In this document: positions 16,043 to 25,122 of the stretch, in pieces | Layout: the number at the start of each line of letters is the position of its first letter | How positions within the stretch are numbered: position 1 is the first letter of the stretch | From: an uncultured Oscillospiraceae bacterium | GTDB taxonomy: Bacteria; Bacillota; Clostridia; Oscillospirales; Oscillospiraceae | Direction of reading: 5' to 3' | Length of the DNA: 64,000 bases | NCBI GenBank assembly: GCA_934533005.1 | Contig: CAKTBC010000002.1 | Location: 1 to 64,000, forward strand | Notes under the pieces: model-generated | Seen by the model: only the letters and a program-made list of their open reading frames with translations | Database searches by the model: none | What the model was told of the DNA's origin: nothing | Translations under genes and position numbers: made by a program

Positions 16043-18160
16043 TTGGACAAACTGTTTTGGATCGGCTTCGTCGGTGCTGTCGTTGCCGGTCTCTTTGCTG
16101 TTCTTCAGGCAAAGAAAGTCATGGGCTATTCCGAAGGCACCGAAAAGATGCAGAAGCTTGCCGCTTCCATTCGTGAGGGTGCCAACGCTTATCTGAAGCG
16201 TCAGTACACCACCGTTCTCAAGGTCTTCGCCATCGTGTTCGTGGTTCTGCTGGTGATTGCTTTTGCCTCCAACGGCAAAATGCTCTCCAAGTTTACCCCG
16301 TTCGCGTTCGTCACGGGCGGCATCTGGTCGATGCTCGCCGGTCTCGTCGGCATGAAGATCGCCACGAACTCCAACGCGCGTACCGCGCAGGCCGCCTCCG
16401 AGAGCCTGAACAAGGGTCTCCGCGTGGCGTTCTCCTCCGGTTCCGTTATGGGCTTCACCGTCGTCGGTCTCGGCATGCTGGATATCACCATCTGGTTTTT
16501 CCTGCTCCGCTATGCCTTCGGCATTGATGATCCCGTGCAGCTCGGCAACATCATGGTCATGAACGGCATGGGCGCTTCCTTCATGGCGCTCTTCGCCCGC
16601 GTCGGCGGCGGTATCTACACCAAGGCCGCGGACGTCGGCGCCGACCTTGTGGGCAAGGTCGAAGCCGGTATCCCCGAGGACGACCCGCGCAACCCCGCCA
16701 CCATCGCCGATAACGTCGGTGACAACGTCGGCGACGTTGCCGGTATGGGCGCTGACCTGTACGAGTCCTACGTCGGCTCCATTCTCGCTACCTTCGCGCT
16801 GAGCGCCGTCGGCGGCTACGGCTTTGCCGGCATGCTGCTGCCCATGGCTCTCGCCGTTGTCGGCATCATCTGCTCCATCATCGGCTCCTTCCTCGTCAAG
16901 ACGAAGGAAAATGCTTCCCAGCAGGCCCTGCTCAAGAGTCTCCGTACCGGCACCTACACCGCGGCCATTCTCGCCGCCGTGCTCGCCGCCCCCCTCTGCT
17001 TTCTCCTTCTCCGAAACGACGGCTGGGGCGTTTACGTTGCCATCCTCTGCGGTCTGATCGGCGGCTGCGCCATCGGCTACTTCACCGAGTATTACACCTC
17101 CGACACCTATAAGCCCACCCAGGAGCTCGCCGCGGCTTCCGAGACCGGCTCTGCCACGATCATCATCGGCGGCATCTCCCTCGGTCTCAAGTCCACGCTG
17201 ACCTCCATTCTGATCGTTGCTGCCGCCGTTCTCATCAGCTACTTTGCCGCGGGCGGCTCCAAGACGATCGTTGACGGCGCCGGTCACTTCACCGAGGCCT
17301 TCAACAAGGGTCTGTACGGCATCGGCATCGCCGGCGTCGGCATGCTCTCCACGCTCGGCATCACTCTCGCGACCGACGCTTACGGCCCCGTGGCCGACAA
17401 CGCCGGCGGCATCGCCGAGATGGCTGGTCTCCCCGAAGAAGTCCGCGAGCGCACCGACGCTCTTGACTCTCTCGGCAACACCACCGCCGCCACCGGCAAG
17501 GGCTTCGCAATCGGCTCCGCTTCTCTGACCGCTCTCGCGCTGCTCGTCTCCTACGTCAACATCGTGCAGGAAGGCACGGACGAGATCCTCAACTTCACGC
17601 TTACGAGCCCCACCGTTCTGGTTGGCCTCTTCATCGGCGCGATGCTCACGTTCGTATTCTCCGCGTTCACCATGAGCGCTGTGCAGCGCGCGGCGCAGTC
17701 CATCGTTGTGGAAGTCCGCCGTCAGTTCAAGGAGATCCCCGGTATCATGGAATACAAGGCCGATCCCGACTACGCGCAGTGCGTCTCGCTCTGCACGCAG
17801 GGTGCTCTTCATGAGATGGTCGCTCCGGCTCTGCTCGCCATCATCGTGCCTTTGGCCACCGGCCTCATCCTCGGGCCCACCGGCGTTGTCGGTCTGCTCG
17901 GCGGTGTGTCCGTCACCGGCTTTGCGATGGCCGTGTTCATGTCCAACGCCGGCGGCGCCTGGGACAACGCGAAGAAGTATATCGAGGGCGGCCACCACGG
18001 CGGCAAGGGCAGCGAGCAGCACAAGGCTGCCGTTGTCGGCGACACCGTTGGCGACCCGTTCAAGGATACTTCTGGCCCGTCCCTGAACATTCTGATCAAG
18101 CTCTGCTCCACGGTTTCCATCGTGTTCTCCGGCCTGATCATCGCCTTCCACCTGATCTAA
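16043..18160 (+). CDS. hppA: Membrane-bound ion-translocating pyrophosphatase (K+-stimulated type)
   Basis: A 705-residue, about 16-helix pump that couples PPi hydrolysis to H+ or Na+ export, salvaging energy in anaerobes. The substrate-site acidic motifs are intact: DVGADLVGKVEAGIPEDDPR, DNVGDNVGDVAGMGADLYES and the C-terminal GDTVGDPFKDTSGPS. The sequence GNTTAATGKG carries Ala where K+-independent enzymes carry Lys, so it belongs to the K+-requiring class. Whether it pumps Na+ or H+ cannot be decided safely by eye. TTG start with GGAGTGAAG upstream. It is transcribed alone, between a terminator and the hairpin at 18172. Confidence 0.95.
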   Translation: MDKLFWIGFVGAVVAGLFAVLQAKKVMGYSEGTEKMQKLAASIREGANAYLKRQYTTVLKVFAIVFVVLLVIAFASNGKMLSKFTPFAFVTGGIWSMLAGLVGMKIATNSNARTAQAASESLNKGLRVAFSSGSVMGFTVVGLGMLDITIWFFLLRYAFGIDDPVQLGNIMVMNGMGASFMALFARVGGGIYTKAADVGADLVGKVEAGIPEDDPRNPATIADNVGDNVGDVAGMGADLYESYVGSILATFALSAVGGYGFAGMLLPMALAVVGIICSIIGSFLVKTKENASQQALLKSLRTGTYTAAILAAVLAAPLCFLLLRNDGWGVYVAILCGLIGGCAIGYFTEYYTSDTYKPTQELAAASETGSATIIIGGISLGLKSTLTSILIVAAAVLISYFAAGGSKTIVDGAGHFTEAFNKGLYGIGIAGVGMLSTLGITLATDAYGPVADNAGGIAEMAGLPEEVRERTDALDSLGNTTAATGKGFAIGSASLTALALLVSYVNIVQEGTDEILNFTLTSPTVLVGLFIGAMLTFVFSAFTMSAVQRAAQSIVVEVRRQFKEIPGIMEYKADPDYAQCVSLCTQGALHEMVAPALLAIIVPLATGLILGPTGVVGLLGGVSVTGFAMAVFMSNAGGAWDNAKKYIEGGHHGGKGSEQHKAAVVGDTVGDPFKDTSGPSLNILIKLCSTVSIVFSGLIIAFHLI

Positions 18161-18171
18161 GCTTCAACGGC

Positions 18172-18212
18172 AAAAGCCCCTGCATGGCTCAAAAGGTCAT
18201 GCAGGGGCTTTC
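18172..18212. terminator. Bidirectional terminator between hppA and the anti-sigma gene
   Basis: An inverted repeat (AAAAGCCCCTGCATG / CATGCAGGGGCTTTC) lies between two convergent genes, with T runs on either strand. Confidence 0.8.
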
Positions 18213-18228
18213 TTATATTCGATTCATT

Positions 18229-19191
18229 TCAGAGACCAAGCGTATACAGAAGCTTCTGAAGCTCGGAAGCGGAGACGGCGCAGGTTTTGATATCCTGTCC
18301 TGCCAGCTTTGAGGCATCCGCGGTCGTGACGGTGAACGTCTCCTTCCCTGCTTCGGTCTCATACTTCCATGTGACGGTGCCGAGGTTTTCAATCTCCGCG
18401 AGGAGCACACACGAGCATTTCTGCATCTCTTCTTTTATGCTCTTTTCCTTTTCCTGCGCGACGGGCTCCTCCAGAAGAAGTGTCCAGCCGTAGGGCTTGG
18501 CGTCCGTCTGCAGCTCGTTTGTGAAGCTGCCAACACGGTTTGAAACGCGGAGGAGCGAGGCAATATTGGCGTTCGCGCTCATATCACCAACATAGGGGTT
18601 CTTCGCCTCATACAGTCTTGCTGTGAGCCAATCAATGGATTCGCCGTTTTCCCAGAGGACGAGACCGTTGACGGAAACGCTCGTAACATCTCTCGTGGTC
18701 GGGTATTCCCAGGCAAAGTCTCCGCTGTGGGAGAATATTGCAGGCGCTGCGTAAATCAGCGCCTTCACGCCGCCGTCCTCGTTCTGCGTAATATTCGCCC
18801 GGCACACGCTCTGGGCGCTGTCGGTGAGCGTGCCGGTGAGGCGTACTGTACCGTCCCTTACGGTGACAGCAGTCGCAATCACGCGCGAATCTACAGGATA
18901 TCCAATATAAAAGAGCCGAACCATCGCCGCTATTGCGAGCAGCGCTACCGCCGCCAATATGGCCGTCACTTTGCGCGAGCTCCGGCGGCGTACCTTTTTG
19001 AGATAGTCGATCTCCTTTTCTTCCGTCGGCGCGGTCTCCTCCGGCTCTTTCATCCGGCGCAGCGTCTCTCGGCAGTCTGGACATTCTTCTATATGCCGCT
19101 CCACCGCGGCTTTTGATGCATCGCACACAACACCGTCAAGATACGAGGGCAGAAGATCGCGGACAATCTCACAGCTCAGATCATTTTTCAT
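18229..19191 (-). CDS. Anti-sigma factor with zinc-finger domain, single membrane helix
   Basis: A 320-residue protein. The N-terminus has the zinc anti-sigma motif HIEECPDCRETL (HxxxCxxC, near residues 33-43); a hydrophobic helix covers about 75-95 (VTAILAAVALLAIAAMV); the remaining 220 residues lie outside and are not recognised. It should hold the adjacent sigma factor inactive until an envelope signal arrives. Its ATG (19189-19191) overlaps the sigma gene end by 11 bases, so the pair is translationally coupled. Confidence 0.85.
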   Translation of the reverse strand: MKNDLSCEIVRDLLPSYLDGVVCDASKAAVERHIEECPDCRETLRRMKEPEETAPTEEKEIDYLKKVRRRSSRKVTAILAAVALLAIAAMVRLFYIGYPVDSRVIATAVTVRDGTVRLTGTLTDSAQSVCRANITQNEDGGVKALIYAAPAIFSHSGDFAWEYPTTRDVTSVSVNGLVLWENGESIDWLTARLYEAKNPYVGDMSANANIASLLRVSNRVGSFTNELQTDAKPYGWTLLLEEPVAQEKEKSIKEEMQKCSCVLLAEIENLGTVTWKYETEAGKETFTVTTADASKLAGQDIKTCAVSASELQKLLYTLGL

Positions 19192-19666
19192 TGTCTTTTT
19201 CCAGCTCCTTTCGCAGCGCTTCCCTGCCGCGGTAGTAGGTGACGCGCGCCCAGTTTTCCGTATGCGATAAAATTTCGCCGATATCCCGGAAGGAAAGCGC
19301 ACCAAAGATGCGAAGATACATCACCTCGCGCGCGTCGCTTCCGAGCATCTGCATTTTCCGCAGAAGCTCCAGCTGTGATTCCCGTGCGAGAAACGCTTCA
19401 TCCGGCGCTTCCGGTGCAGGTGCCGTTTCGTCCAGTTCCTCTTCCGGCGGATGGCGGCGCTGATATGTCCGCCAGACGTTCTTCGCGATGCCGCAAAGCC
19501 ACGTGGTGAGCTTTCCTTCGCCGCGATACTGCCCGGCGGTGCGCACGGCCTGATAAAACGTCTCCTGTGTCATCTCTTCCGCAAGATCGGCGCTGCGCGT
19601 CTGGGCAAGGAGATAGCGGTACACCGTCTGCGCGTGCTGCCGGTAGATTTCTTCCATGCTCTGCAT
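19181..19666 (-). CDS. ECF-type RNA polymerase sigma factor, second copy
   Basis: A 161-residue SigW/SigV-like factor with region 2 (about residues 8-75, including LAEEMTQETFYQAV and KLTTWLCGIAKNVW) and region 4 (LRIFGALSFRDIGEILSHTENWARVTYYRGREAL). ATG at 19664-19666 with an AAGGAGGG site. Paired with the zinc anti-sigma gene downstream. It is distinct in sequence from the sigma factor at 5755-6291, so the segment carries two separate ECF systems. Confidence 0.9.
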   Translation of the reverse strand: MQSMEEIYRQHAQTVYRYLLAQTRSADLAEEMTQETFYQAVRTAGQYRGEGKLTTWLCGIAKNVWRTYQRRHPPEEELDETAPAPEAPDEAFLARESQLELLRKMQMLGSDAREVMYLRIFGALSFRDIGEILSHTENWARVTYYRGREALRKELEKDNEK

Positions 19667-19726
19667 TCGTACCGCCCTCCTTTCCGTTTCGTCGTATATA
19701 AGTGCGCGTTTTATCCGTTTCGTTAC

Positions 19727-19909
19727 AAAAAATCCTGTGCCGGAGCACAGGATTTTGAGCTTGCCAATCTGGCAAGTTCTCAAACGAGACCCGCTACGCT
19801 GGGCTCCTCTCGTTTGAAAAAGCTGCGGCTCGCCGCAGCGCACTCGCTACGCTCGCACGTTTGCGAGCCGAGAAGTATTTTTGCCGACGCACATGTCGCC
19901 GGCAAAAAT
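19727..19909. repeat. Cluster of six hairpin-forming inverted repeats
   Basis: Six consecutive inverted repeats fill 183 bases between the sigma factor promoter region and murF: 19727-19755 (AAATCCTGTGC arm, flanked by a T run on the minus strand), 19760-19776, 19780-19817 (10-base perfect arms TCAAACGAGA), 19822-19839 (GCTGCGG arms, T run on the minus strand), 19851-19868 (GCTCGCA arms) and 19877-19909 (ATTTTTGCCG arms). Two of them are credible intrinsic terminators for murF (minus strand). The TACGCT/CGCTAC word recurs. I see no coding frame that explains the stretch. Confidence 0.75.
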
Positions 19910-19958
19910 GTTTTAAATCTTTTTTGCTCCTGTGGAAGCAAACTCTGCGAGGCGTATT

Positions 19959-21308
19959 TTATACGGTGAGCTTCTTAACGGCTTCCGATATTTCCTCGAA
20001 ATGCGCGCCATGGGAGGCTTTGACGAGCACAGCATCGCCCGGCCGAATGAGCTCCGGCAGCTTGGAGAGCAGCTCGGCGCGATCCTGAAAACAGACGCCG
20101 GTCTCCCCCGCGCCTTCGGCAATGTGCTTTGCCAGCTCGCCCTGCGCGATCAGAAGATCGACGCCGTGACCCGCGGCGTATTCGCCAACCGAGCGGTGGA
20201 GCGCCGGGGCATTTTCACCCATTTCCAGCATGTCACCGAGGATGCACACACGCCGTCCGCCAAGCGAGGAAAGCGAGTCGATCGCCGCGCAATCGGACGT
20301 TGGGTTGGCGTTGTAGCAGTCGTCCACAAGTGTGCAGTATCCGGTTTTGACGACGCGGGAGCGGCGGCCGACCGTTTCATACCGGGCGAGGCCGCGCGTG
20401 ATCTCCTCGTCCGATAGGCCGAGCTCCAGCGATACCGCCGCCGCGGAGAGCACCGAGTAGATCATATATGTACCGTAGGCCGGGACGGTCACGGCAAAGT
20501 TACGCCCCTCTGCCAGAATGCGGCAGGAAAGGCTCTCGCCGTTTTGCTGCACGTCCGCAGCGCGGACGGCGCAGTTTTTGCCGAGACCGAAAAGGACGGT
20601 CTTCCGCCCGAAGTCTGCTTTCGAGAGCAGCGCATCGTCGCCGTTGGCAAAGATGACGGCGTCATCCTTCATGCCCAATAAAATTTCTGATTTTGCCCGC
20701 AGGATGCCGGGGCGGTCGCCGAGCGCTTCGAGGTGCGCGTCGCCGATGTTTGTAAAGACCGCCATATCCGGGTGCACCATATTCGTAAGGCGCGTCATCT
20801 CCCCGAAGAGGGAGACGCCCATTTCAATCACGGCGACGTCATAGTCGCCATGGAGGCCGATGAGTGAAACGGGAATGCCGATCTGCCCGTTCATGCTGCC
20901 CGGCGTTTTGAATACCCCGTATTTTCCGGAGAGCGCGGCGGCAAGCATTTCCTTGGCCGTTGTCTTGCCGACGCTGCCGGTGACGCCGACAAACGGGATA
21001 TCCCAGCGCTTCCGGCTCGCCGCGGCGATCTGCTGCATGGCCGCAAGCGTATCCGGCACAACCATGCGCGGCTCGCCCGCCGTACCGCGCTCCTCGCACA
21101 GCACTGCGAGCGCACCTTTTTGCAGCACGTCGGGGATAAACTTATGTCCATCCGTCCGCTCGCCGCGCAGCGCGAGAAAGAGGCTTCCTTCCCCCGTCTG
21201 CCGGCTGTCGGTCACGATAGCGGTGGGCGCTTTGGAAAGCACCGCTTCCTTTCCCTGCCATTCGCCGCGGCAGGCGCGGAGCATTTCGCCGATCGTCATT
21301 CCGTTCAT
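19959..21308 (-). CDS. murF: UDP-N-acetylmuramoyl-tripeptide--D-alanyl-D-alanine ligase
   Basis: A 449-residue Mur ligase that adds D-Ala-D-Ala to the UDP-MurNAc-tripeptide in the cytoplasm. The N-terminal domain (residues 1-85) has the MurF-type uridine-binding DSRQTGEGSLFLALRGERTDG stretch, the ATP site is TGSVGKTTAKEM (about 110-121), and the central YDVAVIEMGVSLFGEM and C-terminal DDCYNANPTS motifs are intact. The start overlaps the ddl stop by four bases (ATGA), so D-Ala-D-Ala synthesis and its attachment are coupled. Confidence 0.95.
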   Translation of the reverse strand: MNGMTIGEMLRACRGEWQGKEAVLSKAPTAIVTDSRQTGEGSLFLALRGERTDGHKFIPDVLQKGALAVLCEERGTAGEPRMVVPDTLAAMQQIAAASRKRWDIPFVGVTGSVGKTTAKEMLAAALSGKYGVFKTPGSMNGQIGIPVSLIGLHGDYDVAVIEMGVSLFGEMTRLTNMVHPDMAVFTNIGDAHLEALGDRPGILRAKSEILLGMKDDAVIFANGDDALLSKADFGRKTVLFGLGKNCAVRAADVQQNGESLSCRILAEGRNFAVTVPAYGTYMIYSVLSAAAVSLELGLSDEEITRGLARYETVGRRSRVVKTGYCTLVDDCYNANPTSDCAAIDSLSSLGGRRVCILGDMLEMGENAPALHRSVGEYAAGHGVDLLIAQGELAKHIAEGAGETGVCFQDRAELLSKLPELIRPGDAVLVKASHGAHFEEISEAVKKLTV

Positions 21309-22339
21309 TTCTTATACTTCTTCAGAGATACTTCAATGATCTTTTCACACAGCTCGCCATAGTCCATGCCCTCGGCTGCCGCCATCTGCGGAATGAGGCT
21401 CGTCGGCGTCATGCCGGGGAGCGTGTTGGCCTCAAGGCAGTAAAGCTCGCCGTCCGCCTTGTCCATCAGGAAATCGACGCGGCCATAGGCATCGAGATGA
21501 AGCGCCTCGTATACGCGCTCGGCCAGACGCTGCACGCGCTCGGTGTCCTCCGCGCTGATCGGCGCGGGGCAAATCTCTTCGGTGAGTCCCGCCTGATATT
21601 TGTTCTTATAATCATAAAAGCCGGTTTTGGGAATGATCTCAATGACCGCCATGGCACGGCCGTCCATCACGCCGACGGTCAGCTCGCGGGCGCGGATATA
21701 CTTTTCCACCAGCACCGCGTTGTCACACGAAAAGGCCTCATCAAGCGCAGCAGAGAGCTTTTCCGGCTCGGTGACGATGCTCGTGCCGACCGACGAACCG
21801 CCCGAGCAGGGCTTCACGACGCACGGAAAGCCGATGCTCTCCGGTACCGCGTCACCGCGGCGAAGCGTGACGCCCGGCGGCGTGGGGATGCCGCTGTCGC
21901 GGAAGAGGATTTTGCTCAGTTCCTTATCCATGGCGAGCGCGCTGCCGAGATAGCCGCTGCCGGTATACGGCACGCCGTAAAGATCCAGGCAGGCCTGCAG
22001 CTTCCCGTTCTCGCCCTCCGCGCCGTGCAGCGCAAGGAACGCAATGTCCGCCGCGCGGCAGATCTCGATCACGCCGGGGCCGATCAGCCCATCGCCGCCG
22101 CGCTGGGCGCGAATTTTATCAAGATCGGGCTCGGTCTCCCGGACGGAGTAAACAGAGTCACCGGCGTCAGACGTAAAAGCGCCGCGGGGATTCTCTACCG
22201 CCGAGGGATTTCCGAGAAAGAGATCCACCAGCGCAACCTTATGTCCACGCGCCCGAAGCGCACGCGCCGCGCCCGTACCCGAGCTGATGGAAACATCTCG
22301 CTCGGCGCTCAATCCGCCGCAGATAACAGCTATGTACAT
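21305..22339 (-). CDS. ddl: D-alanine--D-alanine ligase
   Basis: A 344-residue ATP-grasp enzyme making D-Ala-D-Ala for peptidoglycan. Signatures: the HGAEGENGKLQACLDLYGVPYTGSGYLGSALAMDK region (shown here only as landmarks HGAEGENGKLQ and YTGSG), PCVVKPCSGGSSVG, the catalytic loop around KNKYQAGLTEE (the position equivalent to VanA-type His versus Ddl Tyr carries Tyr, supporting D-Ala-D-Ala rather than D-Lac), and the LEANTLPGMTPTSLIPQM C-terminal motif. ATG with GGGAGG site; a TATAAT at 22372-22377 lies upstream. First gene of the ddl-murF pair. Confidence 0.95.
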   Translation of the reverse strand: MYIAVICGGLSAERDVSISSGTGAARALRARGHKVALVDLFLGNPSAVENPRGAFTSDAGDSVYSVRETEPDLDKIRAQRGGDGLIGPGVIEICRAADIAFLALHGAEGENGKLQACLDLYGVPYTGSGYLGSALAMDKELSKILFRDSGIPTPPGVTLRRGDAVPESIGFPCVVKPCSGGSSVGTSIVTEPEKLSAALDEAFSCDNAVLVEKYIRARELTVGVMDGRAMAVIEIIPKTGFYDYKNKYQAGLTEEICPAPISAEDTERVQRLAERVYEALHLDAYGRVDFLMDKADGELYCLEANTLPGMTPTSLIPQMAAAEGMDYGELCEKIIEVSLKKYKK

Positions 22340-22484
22340 GAGTCATGCCTCCCATGTTTGCAATTCGTTTTATTATACATCACTCACGGGAGATTGGAAA
22401 CACAATATTTGCTTTTTGCTCTGCAAAAAATGTGTTCTGCACGGTTTGTCTGCCGCCGGAGATGATTTTTCCGGAAAAAGGGGA

Positions 22485-22513
22485 TTGTTATTTCTCTGCT
22501 GCGTTGGTATAAT
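22485..22513 (+). promoter_or_regulatory. Promoter of the exonuclease gene
   Basis: TTGTTA (22485-22490) and a perfect TATAAT (22508-22513) at 17-base spacing, about 30 bases before the ATG. Confidence 0.75.
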
Positions 22514-22544
22514 GATTTGGTTATAAGAAAGGTCGGTAATCCGA

Positions 22545-23516
22545 ATGTCCTATATTGTCCTTGACCTGGAATGGAACCAGGCTATGAGCTCCAACGCGTC
22601 CGTCTTCAACCGTCTCCCCATCCATCTGAGCGGCGAGATCATCCAGATCGGCGCGGTGAAGCTCGACGATGATTTCTGCCCCGCGGAGGAATTTCAGTCC
22701 GACGTGCGGCCGATCTACTTCCGCAGCATGCACTACAAAGTCAAAAAGCTGACCGGCATTGATAAGGAACGTCTCAGCCACGGCGACACCTTCCCCACCG
22801 TGTTCGAACGCTTCCGCGAGTGGTGCGGCGAGGATCCGGTGTTTGTCACCTGGGGGTACGATGACCGGCGGATCATGGAACAGAACATCATCATTCACGA
22901 TCTCGACTGGGACTGGATCGCTGACTGGATCAATCTTCAGCTCATCTACAACATCCAGACCGGCGGCGATAAAAACCAAAAGTCCCTTGCCACCGCGATG
23001 GAGCACTTTTCCATTGAGCAGACCCGCGTAGCGCACGACGCGCTTGGCGACGCCTACAACACGGCGCTCGTATGCTCGAAGCTCAACTTCGCCGAAGGGC
23101 TTGAGCAGTACGACAACGCCACCTCCCTTCTCGCCACACGCCTGCCGGAGGATAAGCACCACAACGACGAGCCCGATGCGTTGGAGCACCGCGCCTTCAC
23201 CGGGTACAACTCCCGTTCCGAGGCGTTTCTGGACGCAGAGGTCACAAGTGCCGTCTGCCCGGACTGCGGCGAGCCGCTGGAGCTCACGCGCTGGGTCAAC
23301 CAGGGCGACCGGCGGTATATGACGATCGGCACGTGCGAGGAGCACCGAAAGTTTCTCGTCCGGCTCAAGTTCCGCAAAACGGAAAACGACAGCTGGTCTG
23401 TAAACCGTATCGTTTACCGCGCCGACGACGAGATGGAGAAATTCTACCGCGACAAGGCGACGCAGAGCCGCCGCCGTGGCCGCGGACACCGCCGCCGCAG
23501 GAGCGAGAACACCTGA
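22545..23516 (+). CDS. DEDDh-type 3'-5' exonuclease (RNase T/DnaQ superfamily) with C-terminal zinc-like domain
   Basis: A 323-residue protein. The exonuclease core covers about residues 1-180 with ExoI DLEWN (Asp7, Glu9), ExoII around WGYDDRRIMEQN and ExoIII HDALGDAYNT (His and Asp), so the catalytic DEDDh set is complete. The rest holds a CPDCGEPL...GTCEEH cysteine/histidine cluster that could bind zinc and a very basic tail (QSRRRGRGHRRRR). The core resembles KapD/ERI-like exonucleases; the added module suggests nucleic-acid binding. Substrate (RNA or DNA) is not certain. Single-gene unit between its own promoter and terminator. Confidence 0.85.
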   Translation: MSYIVLDLEWNQAMSSNASVFNRLPIHLSGEIIQIGAVKLDDDFCPAEEFQSDVRPIYFRSMHYKVKKLTGIDKERLSHGDTFPTVFERFREWCGEDPVFVTWGYDDRRIMEQNIIIHDLDWDWIADWINLQLIYNIQTGGDKNQKSLATAMEHFSIEQTRVAHDALGDAYNTALVCSKLNFAEGLEQYDNATSLLATRLPEDKHHNDEPDALEHRAFTGYNSRSEAFLDAEVTSAVCPDCGEPLELTRWVNQGDRRYMTIGTCEEHRKFLVRLKFRKTENDSWSVNRIVYRADDEMEKFYRDKATQSRRRGRGHRRRRSENT

Positions 23517-23528
23517 ACCGTATAACGA

Positions 23529-23576
23529 AGCCCGGGGCCGCACAGCCGTCAAAGCCGTGCCGCCCCGGGCTTTTTT
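23529..23576. terminator. Bidirectional terminator after the exonuclease gene
   Basis: A very stable stem (AGCCCGGGGC... / ...GCCCCGGGCT) is followed by six T on the plus strand; it also lies 7 bases beyond the end of the convergent SDR gene. Confidence 0.85.
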
Positions 23577-23582
23577 CACCCG

Positions 23583-24356
23583 TTAATCCAGCTCCTGCTG
23601 GCGGAGCCAGGTGTCCATCACCAGACTGTGCGGGAGGATCTTCACGCCGAGCGCCTGCAAGCGCGCTTTGAAGCCGCATTTGCTCATGTCCCTGCCTTTC
23701 TTTGCGTCCTTCCATGCCTGGGAGACGATCTCCTCCGGCTTATACATGGCGACGTATTTTTTGACGACCGGCTTTTCGCCGCTCGACACGGCGCGGTCAA
23801 AGAACTCGGTCTTCGTCCAGAACGGGCAAACCGCCATCACGCGCACGCCCTGTTTTCTGAGCTCGCGGTTGAGCGCGCGGCTGTAGTGCAGAACGAGCGC
23901 TTTCGTCGCGCCGTAAACGTTGATATACGGGATCGGCTGAAACGCCGCGACGGAGGCGATGTTGATGATCTGGCTGCCGGACGGCATATATGGCACCGTG
24001 AGCTGGCAGAGCGCCATGACTGCCTTGCAGTTGAGATCGACCATGTTGAGATTCACTTCGAGCGGCGTGTCCATCACGGCACGGAATTTTCCGAAGCCGC
24101 TCGCATTGATGAGAAGGCCGACCTCCGGCTGCTCCTCGCGCAGGAGCGAGGCATACACCTCATACGACGCCTCGTCGGAGAGATCGAGCGAAATGGCGCG
24201 CACCGGGAACGCCGTATGGTTTTTCAGCTCTTCCAGCCGGTCGGCACGCCGGGCGATCGCCCATATCTCGTCAAACGTTCCGAATTCCTGCACCGTTTCT
24301 GCGAAGCGGCGGCCCATGCCGCTCGATGCGCCGGTAATGACAGCAATTTTCTTCAT
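23583..24356 (-). CDS. Short-chain dehydrogenase/reductase, NAD(P)-dependent
   Basis: A 257-residue classical SDR. Cofactor motif TGASSGMG (residues 8-15), NASGFG (the NAG-equivalent), and catalytic triad Ser plus YGATKALVLHYS (YxxxK). A C-terminal extension of about 40 residues beyond the core (KYVAMYKPEEIVSQAWKDAKKG) resembles the DltE/YqjQ subgroup that acts on lipophilic or ketone substrates. RBS GAGGAGACG. Substrate unknown. Confidence 0.85.
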   Translation of the reverse strand: MKKIAVITGASSGMGRRFAETVQEFGTFDEIWAIARRADRLEELKNHTAFPVRAISLDLSDEASYEVYASLLREEQPEVGLLINASGFGKFRAVMDTPLEVNLNMVDLNCKAVMALCQLTVPYMPSGSQIINIASVAAFQPIPYINVYGATKALVLHYSRALNRELRKQGVRVMAVCPFWTKTEFFDRAVSSGEKPVVKKYVAMYKPEEIVSQAWKDAKKGRDMSKCGFKARLQALGVKILPHSLVMDTWLRQQELD

Positions 24357-24426
24357 AGTATATTCGTCTCCTCTTTTACAGGAATACCGGCTGGTGTACG
24401 CCAGCCGGTATCAACTTTTTATGATT

Positions 24427-25122
24427 TTAAAACTCAAACGGCGGCTGCACTCTTGCCGTGCGGAGATTTTCGTAGAACACGGTCTCGGTGATGGAAACAT
24501 AGGGCTTTACGAAAACGGAAACGCCCGGGATCGTCGCAAGGATCTGCCAGCCAATAAAGCTCAGCTGCAGAACGAAAAGCTCCCATTTGTGGCCGCGCAT
24601 CATGAGCCGGCTCTCCCGCATGCAGCGGATCGGCGACCAGTCGGGATGGTCGACCTGCAAATACGTTGCCATGCCGTAGGCATACGAGAGGATAAGACCG
24701 GGAATGAGCAGCGCCACCGACGCGACCATAACGAGCGCATCGATCAGAAGCGTCAGCGCGATACCGCGTCCGGCGATGCTAAATCCGTCCAGCAGGTTGC
24801 CGTAGCCGGAGACCTCGCCGCGCACAACATGGAGCGTGTAAGCGGTATATCCGTAGGAAAGAACGATGATGGCCAGCTGGAAAAGAACCAGGATCGCTGT
24901 CGGGACGAACTCCGCGTTGGAAAAGTCGATGCGGATCATGTTCTCGTAATCGAGCGCTTCCACCGCGTTCAGATCGATCAGGATCGGCTGCCCGCCGATC
25001 TTCTGCGCCAGATAGTTGAGAAGCCAGACGACCGCCAGCAGCGCCAGCGTCACAAGGCAGGGGTGCGGGCGGGTCGAATTGATCAGGCCGCGGGCGCGCA
25101 GCTTCATTTCTCCTCGCGTCAT
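24427..25122 (-). CDS. DUF975-family membrane protein
   Basis: A 231-residue protein with about five to six hydrophobic helices and the DUF975 features: a basic N-terminal amphipathic stretch, a long first loop, and the C-terminal MRESRLMMRGHKWELFVLQLSFIGW segment (landmark MRGHKWELF). Function of the family is not established. The ATG overlaps the murC stop by four bases (ATGA), so it is co-translated with cell-wall synthesis. Confidence 0.8.
   Translation of the reverse strand: MTRGEMKLRARGLINSTRPHPCLVTLALLAVVWLLNYLAQKIGGQPILIDLNAVEALDYENMIRIDFSNAEFVPTAILVLFQLAIIVLSYGYTAYTLHVVRGEVSGYGNLLDGFSIAGRGIALTLLIDALVMVASVALLIPGLILSYAYGMATYLQVDHPDWSPIRCMRESRLMMRGHKWELFVLQLSFIGWQILATIPGVSVFVKPYVSITETVFYENLRTARVQPPFEF

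Noticed and set aside
15935..18151. A 738-codon minus-strand open frame opposite hppA
   Set aside because: Low-complexity Asp/Gly/Glu-rich product that mirrors hppA codons; hppA is unmistakable on the other strand.
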